A DNA stretch of 64,000 nucleotides from Mesostigma viride (lineage: Eukaryota > Streptophyta > Mesostigmatophyceae > Mesostigmatales > Mesostigmataceae), in assembly GCA_009746045.1 (NCBI GenBank), contig RPFO01000090.1, positions 1,265,699-1,329,698 on the forward strand, in the 5' to 3' direction. A model generated the notes under the pieces. That model searched no databases and was not told the origin of the DNA. It was given only the letters and a program-made list of their open reading frames with translations. The translations under genes were made by a program, and so were the position numbers. Position 1 is the first letter of the stretch, and the number at the start of each line of letters is the position of its first letter. This document shows, in pieces, positions 36,421 to 47,052 of this stretch.

Positions 36421-38205
36421 ACCGTTGCCGGGTGTGACTTCTTACACGCCTTGGGACAATCACGTTTGATGTGCCCATCCTGACCGCACAGGAAGCAGCC
36501 CGATTTGCGCGCATCCGTCCTACCCGTCTGTGAGGACGTGCCCCCCCCAGCTCGCGTCGGCGGAGCGGCAGCGTCCTTGTTGCTGCCAGCGGCGTTACCC
36601 TGGGTTGCATCATGCGATGAGGCGTTGCGAGACCCCCCTTGGTTCCTGCTAGCACCGTGGCCGCCTTGCGGGCGCGCTTGTCTTGTGGCAGACGACTCAC
36701 CCGACTTGGCCTTGGTCAGCGCGTCGACCTTGGCCTGCAGCTCGGCCACCACCGTGCTTACCGAGATCCGGCCTTGCGCGTGTCGTCGCATCATGGCCCT
36801 GACCTCAATGCACAGTGACCGCAATCGCCACGGCTGGCCGTTGGGCGGCGTGGGCAGCTCCATCTCCTTGGAGCCTAGCGCTTGCAGCCATTTCTGACAC
36901 GCCAGCTTTTCGGACCAGTCCTCCACTTCGCCGGCGAACTCCATCATGAGGCGCTCGTAAGATTGCTCCGGGGTTTCACCCTCGGCTATCTTGAAACTGC
37001 GCCACTCACGCTCTGCCTTGATGGTCTCCACCGGGTATTCCTGGCGAAGGAGGCCCCACAGTTCCTCGGCAGGGTCGACACCATACATGATGTTGTCACA
37101 GTCGGGCTGGCCACGCCCGTCGAAGCCGAACCACACGTCCGTGTGACGCGTGTACAGCGAGACCTCTCTCCACTGCTCCACCAGCCTAGCCACTCGCCTC
37201 AGGGTAAGGCCGTGAAAGAAGAAATGCATGTTGTTCATCACAAACTCATGCATTACAGCGCCTTGCGTAGTCATGTATTGCAGATCAATCCATGACTTGT
37301 ACGCGTTGTAGGCCTGCGCCAGCGTGGCCAGATTGCCGGTTGTGGAGAACTTCTCGCGCATGTCCACCCGTGGTAGGGTGGGCATCTTCGCGCCTTCCGG
37401 TATGAGGCGCACCCTTTGCGGGTACTGCACCCCATCGGCATCCTCCGGCGGTCGCTGAGCTGCGCGTCCCTGCGCCAGCGTGCTTGGGCGTGCTGCCTCC
37501 CGTACTCGGAAAGCCAGCGGCGTGGTTATGTCCTCCATGGGCGGAATGCGCCCGATTGGCACACTTGACCACCGTGCAGTCGACCCGCCGGTCAGCGCCC
37601 CACCGCCTCGCCCAAACGGAATTGAGACCCCGCCTGGCAGCATGCGTCCTGGTGCACCCCTGCGTGGGTCCATCGCGCGCGCCAGCCCTGCCCCGTTCTC
37701 CTCGATCGTGCAATCCGTCTCGCGCTTGATCGAAAGGCAGGCGCCTGGGCGCCAGCGTATACTCGCCCCGTGGCTGACCATCCGCCTCACCAAGCAAGTC
37801 GTGCTGGGTTAGCGACCCAGCCAAAACCCCCGGTTCCATCGGAGCCCTTCCCGCCGCATTACCTGAGGTTGGCGGCTGGTCCCGCTCCCTCGGCTCCGCG
37901 GCAACACCACTTGGGCCCGGCATCGTTGCCTGCCCGTCCCATGGTGTGGACTGCAGATGACGACCCTCTACGGCCACCAATCTGTCGGTCACTTCCCGCA
38001 TCTGCAGCGCCAGTTGCTGCTGCAACTGAAGCGACTGTTGCTGCATCTGCGCTTGCATCTGCGCGAACAGCGCCACCATACTCAGCGGCGCTTCTTGGTC
38101 GCGACTCTCACCCACTGCGGGTACGGCGGGAGGAATCCCGCCATTCGACCCCGGAGCGGGCGTGTCGGCATCTGCTCTATTTGCATCCGCCATGGCTCGA
38201 GTCTG
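36297..38205 (-). pseudogene. gag: Gypsy gag (Q-rich coil, capsid-like region, zinc knuckle)
   Basis: Starts near MADANRADADTPAPG (38.19 kb). A glutamine-rich probable coiled coil (MQAQMQQQSLQLQQQLALQM) follows. A frame change of one base at about 37.77 kb separates it from the capsid-like part, which contains RVDMREKFSTTGNLATLAQA, WREVSLYTRHTDVWFGFDG and EGETPEQSYERLMMEFAGEV, the helix pattern of retrotransposon gag. A CX2CX4HX4C zinc knuckle (CFLCGQDGHIKRDC) at about 36.45-36.50 kb would bind RNA. The frame closes at 36297 while the pol frame is already open, offset +1. Confidence 0.78.
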
Positions 38206-38575
38206 CGCTCGCGTCAGTGGCATGCACCAGCTGACCGATGGGCAAAACAAGAACCAACAAGCCTAGGTTTCGCTGAGATCGAAGAAGCAACAACCAAAGG
38301 CTTTATAACAGGCGTCAAGGATAACGACTCGACTAGCCTGCCAGAAAAAGACAAGAGCCAGCAAATTCTGGCTAGTTCTATTTTCTTAAAATCTGTCTCA
38401 AGACACTTCCTTTACAAACTGTCAGCCAGGCCGTTCCCTGTACTGCTGATGGTTGATAAACACTAAAGCCAACGTCTTGGCTTCGAACAGAAGGAAGCAG
38501 ACTACCGGGTAGTCTCTTCGAGTAAAGAAAGGAGGGCTCTCAGCCGAGGACAAGGAACTGTCCCTCGTGCCTGAT

Positions 38576-39345
38576 TAATTAATTAATTAAACTCGTGCTC
38601 CCGCTGGGGAGTCACGGAGCACCGAAGTGCTTTTAATCCCTGTGTGTGCACTGCAGGAGAAAGGGCAGAGACCCCCAGTCTCCTTCATGCCAAAGGCATG
38701 CCACAGCTGCAATCGGGCGCGGCTAGCTAAAAGGACAGGCTAACGATCCGGCAAACTGTGGGTGCAATAAGACCCATGTGAGCATATCATAGCAAGGAGC
38801 GTGGGCAAGTAATCTGAGCATAGCCAGGGCGTAGCATGGCTGTACTAGGACTAGGCTAAGGCTATGGCTGGTTGTGTACCGTGCGTTGGCGGCACGTGAC
38901 TAGGTGTGTTGGCACAGCTAGGCAACATTCTAGGCATGGCTGCCTTAGCGGCAGTGACGCCAATTGTTACAAGCTAGGGCTAGCTATTCTAGCCCGCTGG
39001 GGGCGTCCACATCTTGTGGTTGATCATCAGGTCCCCGCCCCTCCAGTACACCTTGGGCTTCTGGGGGTCCTGCTTATGGCGGAGGTATTCCGGCCACAGG
39101 TCGCGTCGCTGCTGTTGCTGAGCGGGGGTGAGGTCGTCATCCAGCGTCCAGGTGAGGTCGTGCAACCGCTTGCGACGAGAGAGGAACCGCTGCTTATCCT
39201 CAGGGGAGGGGAGTAGGACTGGTGGGGGGGCCGCCTTGTCCCGTGAGTGGGGAAGGCGGTGGCACCCGCGCAGTTCTACCTCACCTACTACCAGGCCCAT
39301 GAGGGTAAGAAGCTGGTTCTTGAGCTCGTCAGCAAGAGAGGTTGA
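38576..39345 (-). mobile_element. ORF1-only LINE insertion in the 5' direct repeat
   Basis: 770 bp flanked by the 10-bp duplication CGTGCCTGAT (38566-38575 and 39346-39355). The uninterrupted sequence exists at 20.43 kb, which proves the insertion. On the minus strand it reads ORF1 C-terminus, about 400 bp of 3' UTR, then a TTAATTAATTAATTA tail. No reverse transcriptase is present. Confidence 0.9.
38989..39342 (-). CDS. LINE ORF1 C-terminal domain
   Basis: About 117 codons in frame to the stop: STSLADELKNQLLTLMG, SPEDKQRFLSRRKRLHDLTW, TLDDDLTPAQQQQRRDLWPE, YWRGGDLMINHKMW. The LTPAQQxxRRxLWP...YWRGxxLxV pattern is that of the L1 ORF1 C-terminal domain. It aligns with the ORF1 at 53.4-56.45 kb. 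The 5' part of the gene is absent. Confidence 0.72.
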   Translation of the reverse strand, partial: TSLADELKNQLLTLMGLVVGEVELRGCHRLPHSRDKAAPPPVLLPSPEDKQRFLSRRKRLHDLTWTLDDDLTPAQQQQRRDLWPEYLRHKQDPQKPKVYWRGGDLMINHKMWTPPAG

Positions 39346-40599
39346 CGTGCCTGATGACCACCTTATTGCCTCCCCTGCTGTAGAATACTGCTTTCACAAC
39401 ACACACTTTGCACAGTCTGATGATGAAGCCGCACATGCGGAATTTATTGAGAAAGTTAATACAATTACAACATGTTGATAGTCTCAATATCGATGCACTC
39501 CATGCTCACGAGCCCGCAGTTAGGCAGCGCTCCATGACATGCTACTGGCCTTGCTCCCAAGGAAAGGGAGAAACACGAAGGCCACTAACGAGAGACTCGA
39601 AGAGACTACACGCTACGTGAGAGTCCTCTTCGACTATGAACCAAACCATTCGTCATGCCACACGCATGACACACGCCACACTTGTCAGTCCAGCCAGGAA
39701 TGCCATTGCAAGATAGTTTGGCAAACTATCTTGCTGCCTGAACCATGCAAATAGAAACTGCATTCCAGTTGCCGTCCTGGCTTTCTACCACACATGCCAA
39801 CGAAAGCAGGAAGGCATCCCGACAAATCTACATTGCTACCCTGTTGCCGATCTCATCTCCTAGAGGCTCCGGCATTTCTGTCCCTGGGAATGTCCGGCAT
39901 TGAGTCACGACCACCAAGGTCGAAGCATAATATCCTTCAAACAATCTGCACGCTCACACCTTGCGTGTGAGTGGCCCAGCAAACATTGCTTCTAATCTTT
40001 CCTTTCTAGAAGAAATCCCTTTGTAGGGCTGCCAGCGATTTCGCATTCATTCCACCGATCTGGCTCCGCACCGCAAATTGTCCTTTTCCATTTTCTGTCC
40101 AGTCCCCATAACGTTGACCCGCTATTCTACACCACAAAGACACCTGGCCTGTCAATAGCCTCGGCGCTGTTGAAGTCCAGCAGTCCAGCTCCAGCTCCAG
40201 CTCCAGCTCCAGCTCCAGCTCCAGCTGTCCAATAACTCGCGTATGATCCTCTCGACGCTGCGCACTTGTGCTGCCGTCCGCTGAAGTACGTCTGTGCTGC
40301 GCGCCCAGCCGTGCCTGGCCCGGCGCGCGCGCACGTGCACTTTCGTCCGCTCTTATGCTGTAAGTGCTAGTGTCCCCCCCCCGGTCACTAGCCTTTGTCG
40401 AAAATGCGCAGAAAACAAATTCCTTGCGCACGTCACCGGTCTTGTGCATAGTGGGCGCCCGGATGACACAGCTCGCGTCCGTGACACAACTCAGACGAGC
40501 CCCTGAACTCCGTGACACAGGGCCGTACATGAAATGTGACAGGGTCAGTGGGGAGGACCTGCTTATACCGTGGCCTTGTACATGCCCGCCTACTACAGG

Positions 40600-41013
40600 C
40601 ACTATACCAGCGGATGCCTAGCATTTTTAGTCAATGATGTACATGTGTGCCTATGATGAGCCACACCCCAGATGATGCCTAGCTTTATGTAGTTAAGCTG
40701 TGCCCATGCAGAGAGCTGCTCTCTGCTGAGATGCCACGCTCTAGCTTTTGTATAGCTATACTGATCTTCCCCACCTATGACGGGCTCCCCTTAGCTGGGA
40801 GTTGCCCGAGACTCTGGGTGGTGCAGGTGCCCTAGTGCACCTAGAGCAAGTGTTGTTTACATTTCCGCCCTTGCAGGAAGTAGCTTAGAATGTACTATAT
40901 GCCATATGCGCCTTCTCAAGGGCTATGTGCTACAGATACGAGCCCAACGTAGTTATGTTCCTAATTAATTAATTAATTAATTATTTAATTAATTAATTAA
41001 TTAATTAATTAAT
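40600..41013 (+). mobile_element. LINE 3' UTR with (TTAA)n tail
   Basis: Matches, with divergence, the 3' UTR at 56.46-56.89 kb: CACCTAGAGCAAGTGTTG, CCCTTGCAGGAAGTAGC, GTTATGTT.CTAATTAATTAA. It ends in about 50 bp of TAATTAATTAA. It is inserted into the minus-strand LINE reverse transcriptase that starts at 41014. The 5' boundary is uncertain. Confidence 0.68.
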
Positions 41014-41480
41014 AGAGCGTCCCAGAGGACATGAGAATCAAAAGCCTTGATGAAGTCGACGAAGATCAGGATGGCGGGAAACTCACCAGGTTGCAGGAGA
41101 GCGATTTCCTCGAAGAGGCGGCACGCGACGAAGATGGCCATGATGGTGTTGCGCCCAGGACGAAAGCCCATTTGACTTTCCCCTAGGTGACGGTCGAGAG
41201 CAGAACAAAGGCGGTTGAGGATCATGCGCATGAACAACTTGAGTGCGGCGCTCTGGATGCAAACTCCTCGGTAGTTGGCGGGGTCATCAGGGGAACCTTT
41301 GTTTTTGTACAGCATAATACGGTAGCTGTGCTGCCACTCAGGAATCGGCGTCGCGTCGGCAAGCAGGATCCGGTTGCAGACGTCAAGCAGGAACCCCGTG
41401 AGCGCTGTCAGCTTAAACACCGGGGCGGGGAGCTGGTCAGGGCCAACAGCGGCGTAGAAGCGGAGTACGTTGCCCCCCAT
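41014..41480 (-). pseudogene. LINE reverse transcriptase fragment
   Basis: About 150 codons on the minus strand: LPAPVFKLTALTGFLLDVCN, PEWQHSYRIMLYKNKGSPDD, PANYRGVCIQSAALKLFMRM, LGESQMGFRPGRNTIMAI, PAILIFVDFIKAFDS. These are RT blocks 0-3, up to the first catalytic Asp (FVDFIKAFDS). It stops at the tail of another LINE, so the YADD block is missing. It is a near relative of the + strand RT at 51.67-52.2 kb. Confidence 0.85.
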
Positions 41481-41849
41481 GTCGTCTACTAGCTGTTCCT
41501 TGAAAGTACGGACCCGTGAGGGATTACGTCTTGCAAGGGTAGGCCCATGCAGTCCTAGCTGCAGGTGACTGAGGTGAGTAGGTGCCTCCCAGGCTGGGCA
41601 GCTCGAATACCTGCGCTAGGGCCACGGGCCGTGTCAATCTGGTTGGTGCGGGCCAGGTGCCCGGCCAGCTGTTGTGTAGCCTACGTTGCTTGTCAGATGC
41701 TGGGATGGCCACTGATAAGCGGCATACCTAAATACATATCTTCTCTCCGAATATGAATAGTGCTCATAGCCAATACGAAAGATATTACGTAGTAGCATCC
41801 ATCCCAGTTTGAATACCGCATGATTCACTTCTTTGGACTGCCATGCAGA

Positions 41850-42095
41850 ACACGACGCGGTGGCAGAAGATTGTCAAGGCTCACACGCCTGACCCTGTGC
41901 ATGGGCAAGCCACCTCCCCCCAAGAGGAGGCGTTTTGATGAGTAGGGTAGTTAGGATTTTTCTAGACTAGGTAGATTAGCGTTAGGTTAGTTAGATTACG
42001 CGGCTCTCTCCACTCCACCATCCATCACGGAATATGTGCTACATGATCTCCCAACGGAGGCATGTTATAATTTAATTTAATTTAATTTAATCCTG
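41850..42095 (+). mobile_element. LINE 3' end with (TTTAA)n tail
   Basis: Begins with ACGCGGTGGCAGAAGATTGT (RWQKIVKAHTP), then the PPPPKRRRF-like end near 41,935, a 3' UTR (CTAGACTAGGTAGATTAGCG) and ACGGAGGCATGTTATAATTT followed by TTTAA repeats. It is the mirror image of the minus-strand LINE 3' end at 17.47-17.69 kb. Confidence 0.72.
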
Positions 42096-42119
42096 GTAAT
42101 GTCCTTAGGGATGTCCTTA

Positions 42120-42584
42120 AGGCCAGGCAAGACGTGGCGCCGGCCTGGCTGGCCAACCCGCATGGCGGGGGCCGGCCAGGCCAAGGGCGGTGTCCACCTA
42201 CCTAGGGCTGGTTCGTGCAAGATGTCCAGCAAAAGTTATCCTTAGTACGCTGTCTATACTGATCTCGCATGATTCATGCGAGATCATGCGGGGCATTTCA
42301 AATGCGGGGCATGCAAAATTATACAAAGATTCAAGCGACTTGTGGGTGGAAAATCCGACATTCAAAACCTGCCGAAGCATCCGGGTGACCGTGCCGTCCA
42401 GTCGCGCGTTCATGGGCTCCGTGAGCGTCCCGGCCTCAGCCCCATACGTGAGCACCGTGAGGACCAGGACCTTGAAAAGCATGCGCTTACGGGCGATTTG
42501 GTCACTGCCAACACCCGCTTTCCACATAGTCCAGATGCTTTGGTCACACACACCTCGCCAACTGGCACTGAACGCTGCATGCAT
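42120..42584 (-). pseudogene. LINE ORF2 C-terminal fragment
   Basis: On the minus strand: MLFKVLVLTVLTYGAEAGTL, MNARLDGTVTRMLRQVLNVG, ITFAGHLARTS. Same post-RT domain as at 17.7-18.1 kb. No RT core; frames are degraded. Confidence 0.7.
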
Positions 42585-42645
42585 CGCCTAATAATGTTGT
42601 AATGCGCAAGCGTCATCAAGGATCTGTACTAGCTGCTCGCTCGCA

Positions 42646-43607
42646 CTGTGATCCCCGTGGTGCGCTCCGATCATCGCATCGTCACCGCCCGCATCCGCCT
42701 GCGATTCCCCTCGCCCTTTCGTAAGCACGTGGCACCACCTGATTTGCGCACACTTCAGTTGCTTGAGAAATCTGACGACGCTCTGGAGGACTTCCCTGAA
42801 AAACGCGCCCACAATTAAGCGCGCGGCAGAGGCGTTCGTCGACGCGCTGGACATCCCGGCCAGCCACGCCCAGCTGTTCGCTGCCGGCCCGGCATCGGCC
42901 CTTCGGCACCTCGCTGACAAGCTGCCCGCGGCCGGGGCCCTGCTGCCCCCCCGCCGCCCGCCCCGCTTGAATCACCAGCCTGCACTGGCTCCCCACCGTC
43001 ATCCAGGCCCGGCAAGCCCTGCGCGACAACAGCGACCCCGCCCGCTACGCCCGCCTCAAAGCCGATTACCACTCGGCCATCCGGCAGGCGACTATGCAAG
43101 GAGCAGGAGGACCTTCATGTCCGCGAGTACTTCGCCCACCTCAAGGACCAGCACGGCAAGTACGCCAGTGGACACGCCTGCGTCACGCCCAACGGCCCGC
43201 CGGCGGCGCGCAGCCGGCGCCGCGGACGCTCTCTGGCTCACCGCAGCAGCAGCTCGACCAGTGGTATTCCTCCCAGTCCCGGCTGCATGCTCGGCGCCCC
43301 CCCGCCGCCTCCGCCGCTTGGCCCTCTGGCGGCCGCACGTCTGGCAGTAGCGCCTGCAGACGTCCCTGCGCCGCCCACGCCGCCCGCCGCTGCATGCATG
43401 AGCAGGACTACACGTACCCAGCCCTGACGGAACCCCTGCCGGCCGACCCCAACGAGCTCCCGCCGTTCACCGAGCTCGAGCTGAGCACCGCCGCCAAGCA
43501 ACTCCACTTCTACGCCGCCGTTGGACCCAGGTGACCAGCTCCCAGCCCCGGTGATTAAGCTGACGGCGCTCACGGGGTTCCTGCTTGACGTCTGCAACCG
43601 GATCCTG
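42646..43607 (+). pseudogene. LINE endonuclease end and pre-RT region
   Basis: IPVVRSDHRIVTARIRLRF contains the SDH motif that closes an APE-type endonuclease. About 700 bp of degraded linker follow, then LSTAAKQLHFYAAVGPGDQL and PAPVIKLTALTGFLLDVCNR, the start of the RT. There are several frame changes. Confidence 0.7.
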
Positions 43608-44345
43608 AACAACGGTCCGTGCCCCGCCAAAAACGACCATCTTATTCCGTCACCAAATTGGCGCGAGATCCCGAAAATCTGGTGGGTGGGAAGGTGACGA
43701 CGAGGCAAAAAGTCACGCAGCACCCATGGCGGCCGTGAAAATATCCTAGCGACCGTCCTGAGAACACATTACGGACAGCGAATTCATTTTGAGCCTTCAT
43801 AACTCATCTACTTCACGTAGATTTTTTTTTTAAATTTTTTATCCTATAAAGAAATCGGCCCATTTTTTCAGGAAAACAGAAAAAGGGCGGGCATTTTCGC
43901 GAGGTCGGGTCAGGTCCGCTGCATTTTGCAGTGGACCCCCAAAAAGTCACTCCGGAAACTTATCGAAAAGGGCGACAGTGCAGTACGAGGTAAGCCGCTC
44001 CCTCGATTGTATGACTAATTCAAAAATTTTTGACCGAAATTTTTTTTAAAAAAACGACTGCCATTGTAAATGCTGCGCTACCGCAAATTATGTTGTTGCT
44101 GGGAGGTGCTTGCGGGAGCGGTAATAGTGCACTAACGTAAAAATATGCCACTGTTTGGTGGTTTCTTCGAATTTGGTCGTTCCACGTTCTCAGGCCGTTT
44201 AAATGGCTCCCAGAGCACATCCCTCGCTACTCTCGTGCCCAAGGTGCGATGAGCGCCTGCACGCGTCGCTCAACTACGTCTGTGATTCCTGCGGCACAGA
44301 CGCGAGCTGCATGCATGGCTGCATGCATGGAGTCGACACAAGAGA

Positions 44346-44951
44346 GTGGTACGCACACGTCCAGAACCGCATTTACAGCTTAGTAGTGAAGCCCACACCT
44401 TTCGCCAACAAGTTTTTCAGCGTGTCTCCTTTAATCCTGAGCCGATTGAGCGCACCATGTTTACAAATTACGGGCGCCTAATAGAAAACTGGAGCCGCGA
44501 GCGTGAGGATGACCAGGCAGCGCCAAAGAAGCGTAAAGTGCGCCTCTTGATGCTTCCTCGAGACATTCAAGATCTCCTCAAGCAGGCTGTGCCTGGGGAG
44601 AATAAATGGGAGGGAGCAGTGTTGTTTTCAGCTGGCAGTGTAGGTGTTGTGGCCCCTCCCATGAAGCTTGTTTGGACTCAATCTCCCCACGAGGGCATCA
44701 CCAAGTTGACAGTTCACTTCAGCTGGGTCGTGGTAAACCCAATGGGGAGTGTGAATGTGGCTAGGGATCATCAATTCAACGAGCTTGCTGCCAACGGGTT
44801 GGGGGGGAGGAACACGGTAGAAGGGGTGAGGAATTTTGTCCATGCAGCGTGTGGCTGCCTCGCGTGCCTTAGACAGGAGCACAGCCTTAACTGCTCAGTG
44901 CCAGCCATCCCACAAGCCACGCGCGATGCAGCCATGCAATGCAGCTTTTGA
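44346..44951 (+). CDS. Unknown transposon protein with PKKRKV nuclear signal
   Basis: About 200 codons. Contains RTMFTNYGRLIENWSRERED, then AAPKKRKVRLLMLPRDIQDL, where PKKRKV is a textbook monopartite nuclear localisation sequence, and TKLTVHFSWVVVNPMGSVNV. The end is Cys-rich (HAACGCLACLRQEHSLNC). A short upstream frame (44203 on) encodes a probable zinc ribbon, CPRCDERLHASLNYVCDSCG, and may be the true N-terminus after a frame change. No family recognised; its position inside a TIR element suggests a transposition protein. Confidence 0.45.
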   Translation: MVRTRPEPHLQLSSEAHTFRQQVFQRVSFNPEPIERTMFTNYGRLIENWSREREDDQAAPKKRKVRLLMLPRDIQDLLKQAVPGENKWEGAVLFSAGSVGVVAPPMKLVWTQSPHEGITKLTVHFSWVVVNPMGSVNVARDHQFNELAANGLGGRNTVEGVRNFVHAACGCLACLRQEHSLNCSVPAIPQATRDAAMQCSF

Positions 44952-44958
44952 ATAACCC

Positions 44959-45297
44959 ATGCACCTCCTGCCTCATGCAGCACCAATGAACTGGCGTGCT
45001 GACTTGCTTGGCAATGAGGGTAGCGCTAGCGGGAGTGAGGAGGAGGAGGCTCGCCCTGTCACACGTGCACGTGCTCGGCGTGCTGCTGCACCTAGGCTGC
45101 CTCGCCGTGTCACTGCTCGTGATGTGCACATCACAGGCCCGCTGGGGGGGAGGGTGAACACATTGAGCGACGTGGAGCTGGCCCAGATCACCCCTGCCTT
45201 CCAGCGGTTTAGAGAGGCACTGCTGGTAAACAACCTCGGTCACTGGGCCAACAACATCGACTGGTGCCTTCTCCGCCAAGTCAACTATCGTCCTTGA
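44959..45297 (+). CDS. Unknown small basic/acidic protein of the TIR element
   Basis: About 110 codons with an acidic patch (GSASGSEEEEARP), a basic stretch (TRARARRAAAPRLPRRVTAR) and a conserved-looking end (LAQITPAFQRFREALLVNNL). No known domain. A following frame (45394-45600) ends RLVQSLRRQLKSALHDVS and may be the next exon. Confidence 0.35.
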   Translation: MHLLPHAAPMNWRADLLGNEGSASGSEEEEARPVTRARARRAAAPRLPRRVTARDVHITGPLGGRVNTLSDVELAQITPAFQRFREALLVNNLGHWANNIDWCLLRQVNYRP

Positions 45298-45597
45298 GCA
45301 CTCCCCAGTTCAGTTGTGGCAGGTATGGACCTTGCCTTTAATCGTGCATGCCTGGTACTTGTGTTGCTGCTTGTGTGATGACGCGGCATTTTAATGTGCA
45401 TGCAGAGCATGAAGCAAGGCTCGGGAAATCATGACAACCGCCACCATGCCAGGGGCTCAGCTGGGAGGTTTAGGCCAACTCAGGTGTCCACTGTCACGCC
45501 TGTCAGCACTTCGCAGACACGCAGCACGGAACCAAGACTTGTTCAGTCGCTTAGAAGGCAGCTCAAGTCAGCACTGCATGATGTCAGCCTTGGCAAT

Positions 45598-45815
45598 TAA
45601 GAAAAAGCGAAGAAACATTCCGAAAAGGGCTATCTTTGGAAGAATAGAAAAAAGAGCAGTTACTGTAGTGGGAGATCCTTGACTTTCTCGTTGTAAGCGA
45701 GATACTCTACCAACTGAGTTAATTGCCCAATTTTATTTTTCTTTCTTAGCTATCTTTTTTCTAATTCTGTATCTATGTGGGAGCATTCGTCAAAAAAAAA
45801 AAAAAAGATTTAAGG
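45598..45815. other. AT-rich organelle-like insertion
   Basis: About 215 bp much richer in A+T than its neighbours. It contains a partial tRNA-Val and poly-pyrimidine runs. It lies between two coding stretches (..LKSALHDVS and RFKDRETKLTAKVAELEDEL..) that look like parts of one protein. Most likely a nuclear insertion of plastid or mitochondrial DNA. Confidence 0.5.
45674..45728 (-). tRNA. Partial tRNA-Val (UAC), organelle type
   Basis: On the minus strand it starts GGGCAATTAACTCAGTTGG, then TAGAGTATCTCGCTTACAAC, GAGAAAGTCAAGGATC. Acceptor 5' half (GGGCAAT), D-arm (ACTC/GAGT), a perfect anticodon stem TCTCG/CGAGA with loop CTTACAA (anticodon UAC) and the variable loop are canonical. The T-arm 3' half and acceptor 3' half are missing, so it is a truncated pseudo-tRNA. 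Confidence 0.7.
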
Positions 45816-45915
45816 ATCGTGAGACTAAGTTGACAGCAAAAGTAGCAGAGCTGGAGGATGAACTCAACAAGAAGCTAGAAGACTAGAAGGATGGGAGTGT
45901 TTCTTCAGTCCGCTC

Positions 45916-46212
45916 ATGGCTGGAGGGGCCGTGCCAAACCAGCATCACTTAGGGTGGGCAGGAAGGGCACTGAAGGCTGGGTATCAGCCCCCAATTGCAA
46001 GGAAGGCAGACTTGTTGCCACAGGACGATGCTAGGCGGGCACGTTTGCTGTCAAGCGATGTTGCTGAGTTTCTGCAGCAGAGGTATGGGGAGGCAGAGTC
46101 GCTTAAGGTGGATGCACTGGTAGCATTTCACAAAGCCTATACCCCGATATGTCCTCACAAGTCGTGCACGCTGCTGGCATCGACAAGGCAGCCTGTTGCA
46201 GAACAGGCTTAA
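45916..46212 (+). CDS. Unknown protein segment of the TIR element
   Basis: About 98 codons: PNQHHLGWAGRALKAGYQPP, ARLLSSDVAEFLQQRYGEAE. No family recognised. Just upstream (45840-45885) a coiled-coil-like stretch KVAELEDELNKKLED ends in a stop. Confidence 0.35.
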   Translation: MAGGAVPNQHHLGWAGRALKAGYQPPIARKADLLPQDDARRARLLSSDVAEFLQQRYGEAESLKVDALVAFHKAYTPICPHKSCTLLASTRQPVAEQA

Positions 46213-46313
46213 TTCGCCAAGGTCGGAGAGCATGCACTGGAATGCTGAGCTACTAAGCTAGTTCACTTGCAAGGCAGGCTACAGCTAGGGAGGCGTGACT
46301 ACTACCATGCAGC

Positions 46314-47040
46314 TTGCCAGGATGTCCTTGTCTCACACCTACGACGAGGAGGACTGAGGGGGTCTGGGTACCGGTGAAAGTCATGGGCGTTGAGATGCCC
46401 ATGCTGCCTATAGTATTTATGAGTTGGAGAAGCTGCGGCAGTCCATGCACGATCATCCCAGCACAAGTAGAGCAGCGTGATGATGGCCTATTTGTGAGCA
46501 GGTCACTGCATCATGCCCTGGAGAAGGAGATCACCCACCTTGAGAACAAGTTTGGCAATGTCCTGCATGAGGATGGCGTCTTGATACAGGTCATGGCAGA
46601 TGCAGCCTCACTCTCTCGCAGCCAGAAGTATGTCTCCATGGTCATCCATGTGTTGCCTGCAGACCTGGAGCTGGCAAGGGGGTGTCCGATGTCATCCCCC
46701 ACCGACCTGCACTCCATGGTCATGTATGTGGGCTCTGATAGCAACCATGGTGCGCTAAAGGCCCAGTGCTATGCTAGGCTCATCCGAGAGTATGGGGAGG
46801 TCCTTGAAGCGGAGGGGGTGCACTTAGGTGATGGGAGGCGCGTGCCGGTTGTCATGCAGGATGCTCGGGGGGGGGGACAACTGGCATATGTGAATGCAGC
46901 TAGAGAGAGGGCAAGCAGGATGCTCACACCATGCAGTACCCTTGCAACAAGTGCACATGCCCCAAGGCCAAGTTCGGTGACCTGGAGGCATCCAAGCACT
47001 TCTCACCCCGCACTGTGCAGCTGGCGAGCTATATAGGGAG
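46314..47040 (+). CDS. Unknown protein segment, possible transposase core
   Basis: About 240 codons including HALEKEITHLENKFGNVLHE, MVIHVLPADLELARGCPMSS, LKAQCYARLIREYGEVLEAE. It is followed by a Cys-His pair-like module at 47.07 kb (FKCPSPHCGKVFHTQAELRA, then H-rich). No catalytic triad could be identified. Possibly one protein with 47053-47550 and 50170-50710. Confidence 0.35.
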
Positions 47041-47052
47041 CTAGCCCACGAT

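Larger units (their letters stand above)
20391..40486 (-). mobile_element. Gypsy-type LTR retrotransposon with methyltransferase, nested insertions inside
   Basis: Minus-strand order: gag (38.2-36.3 kb), protease (27.3-26.8), C5 methyltransferase (26.3-25.3), RT and RNase H (24.9-23.6), integrase (23.2-21.95), PHD finger (21.9-21.8). The RT-RNaseH-integrase order is that of Ty3/Gypsy elements. It is interrupted by a CACTA transposon at 27,269-35,894 and by an ORF1-only LINE at 38,576-39,345. Single-base frameshifts at about 37.77, 26.86, 23.19 and 22.6 kb indicate a degraded copy or sequencing errors; the shift at 36.3-36.5 kb may be programmed. Confidence 0.8.
38523..40486 (-). repeat. Repeat Y, right copy: probable 5' LTR of the Gypsy unit
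   Basis: Direct copy of 20391-21556 carrying the 770-bp LINE insertion. A short extra segment CATTGCAAGATAGTTTGG near 39704 is absent from the left copy; it forms an inverted repeat with the adjacent CCAAACTATCTTGC. No copy of repeat X flanks it. Confidence 0.6.
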
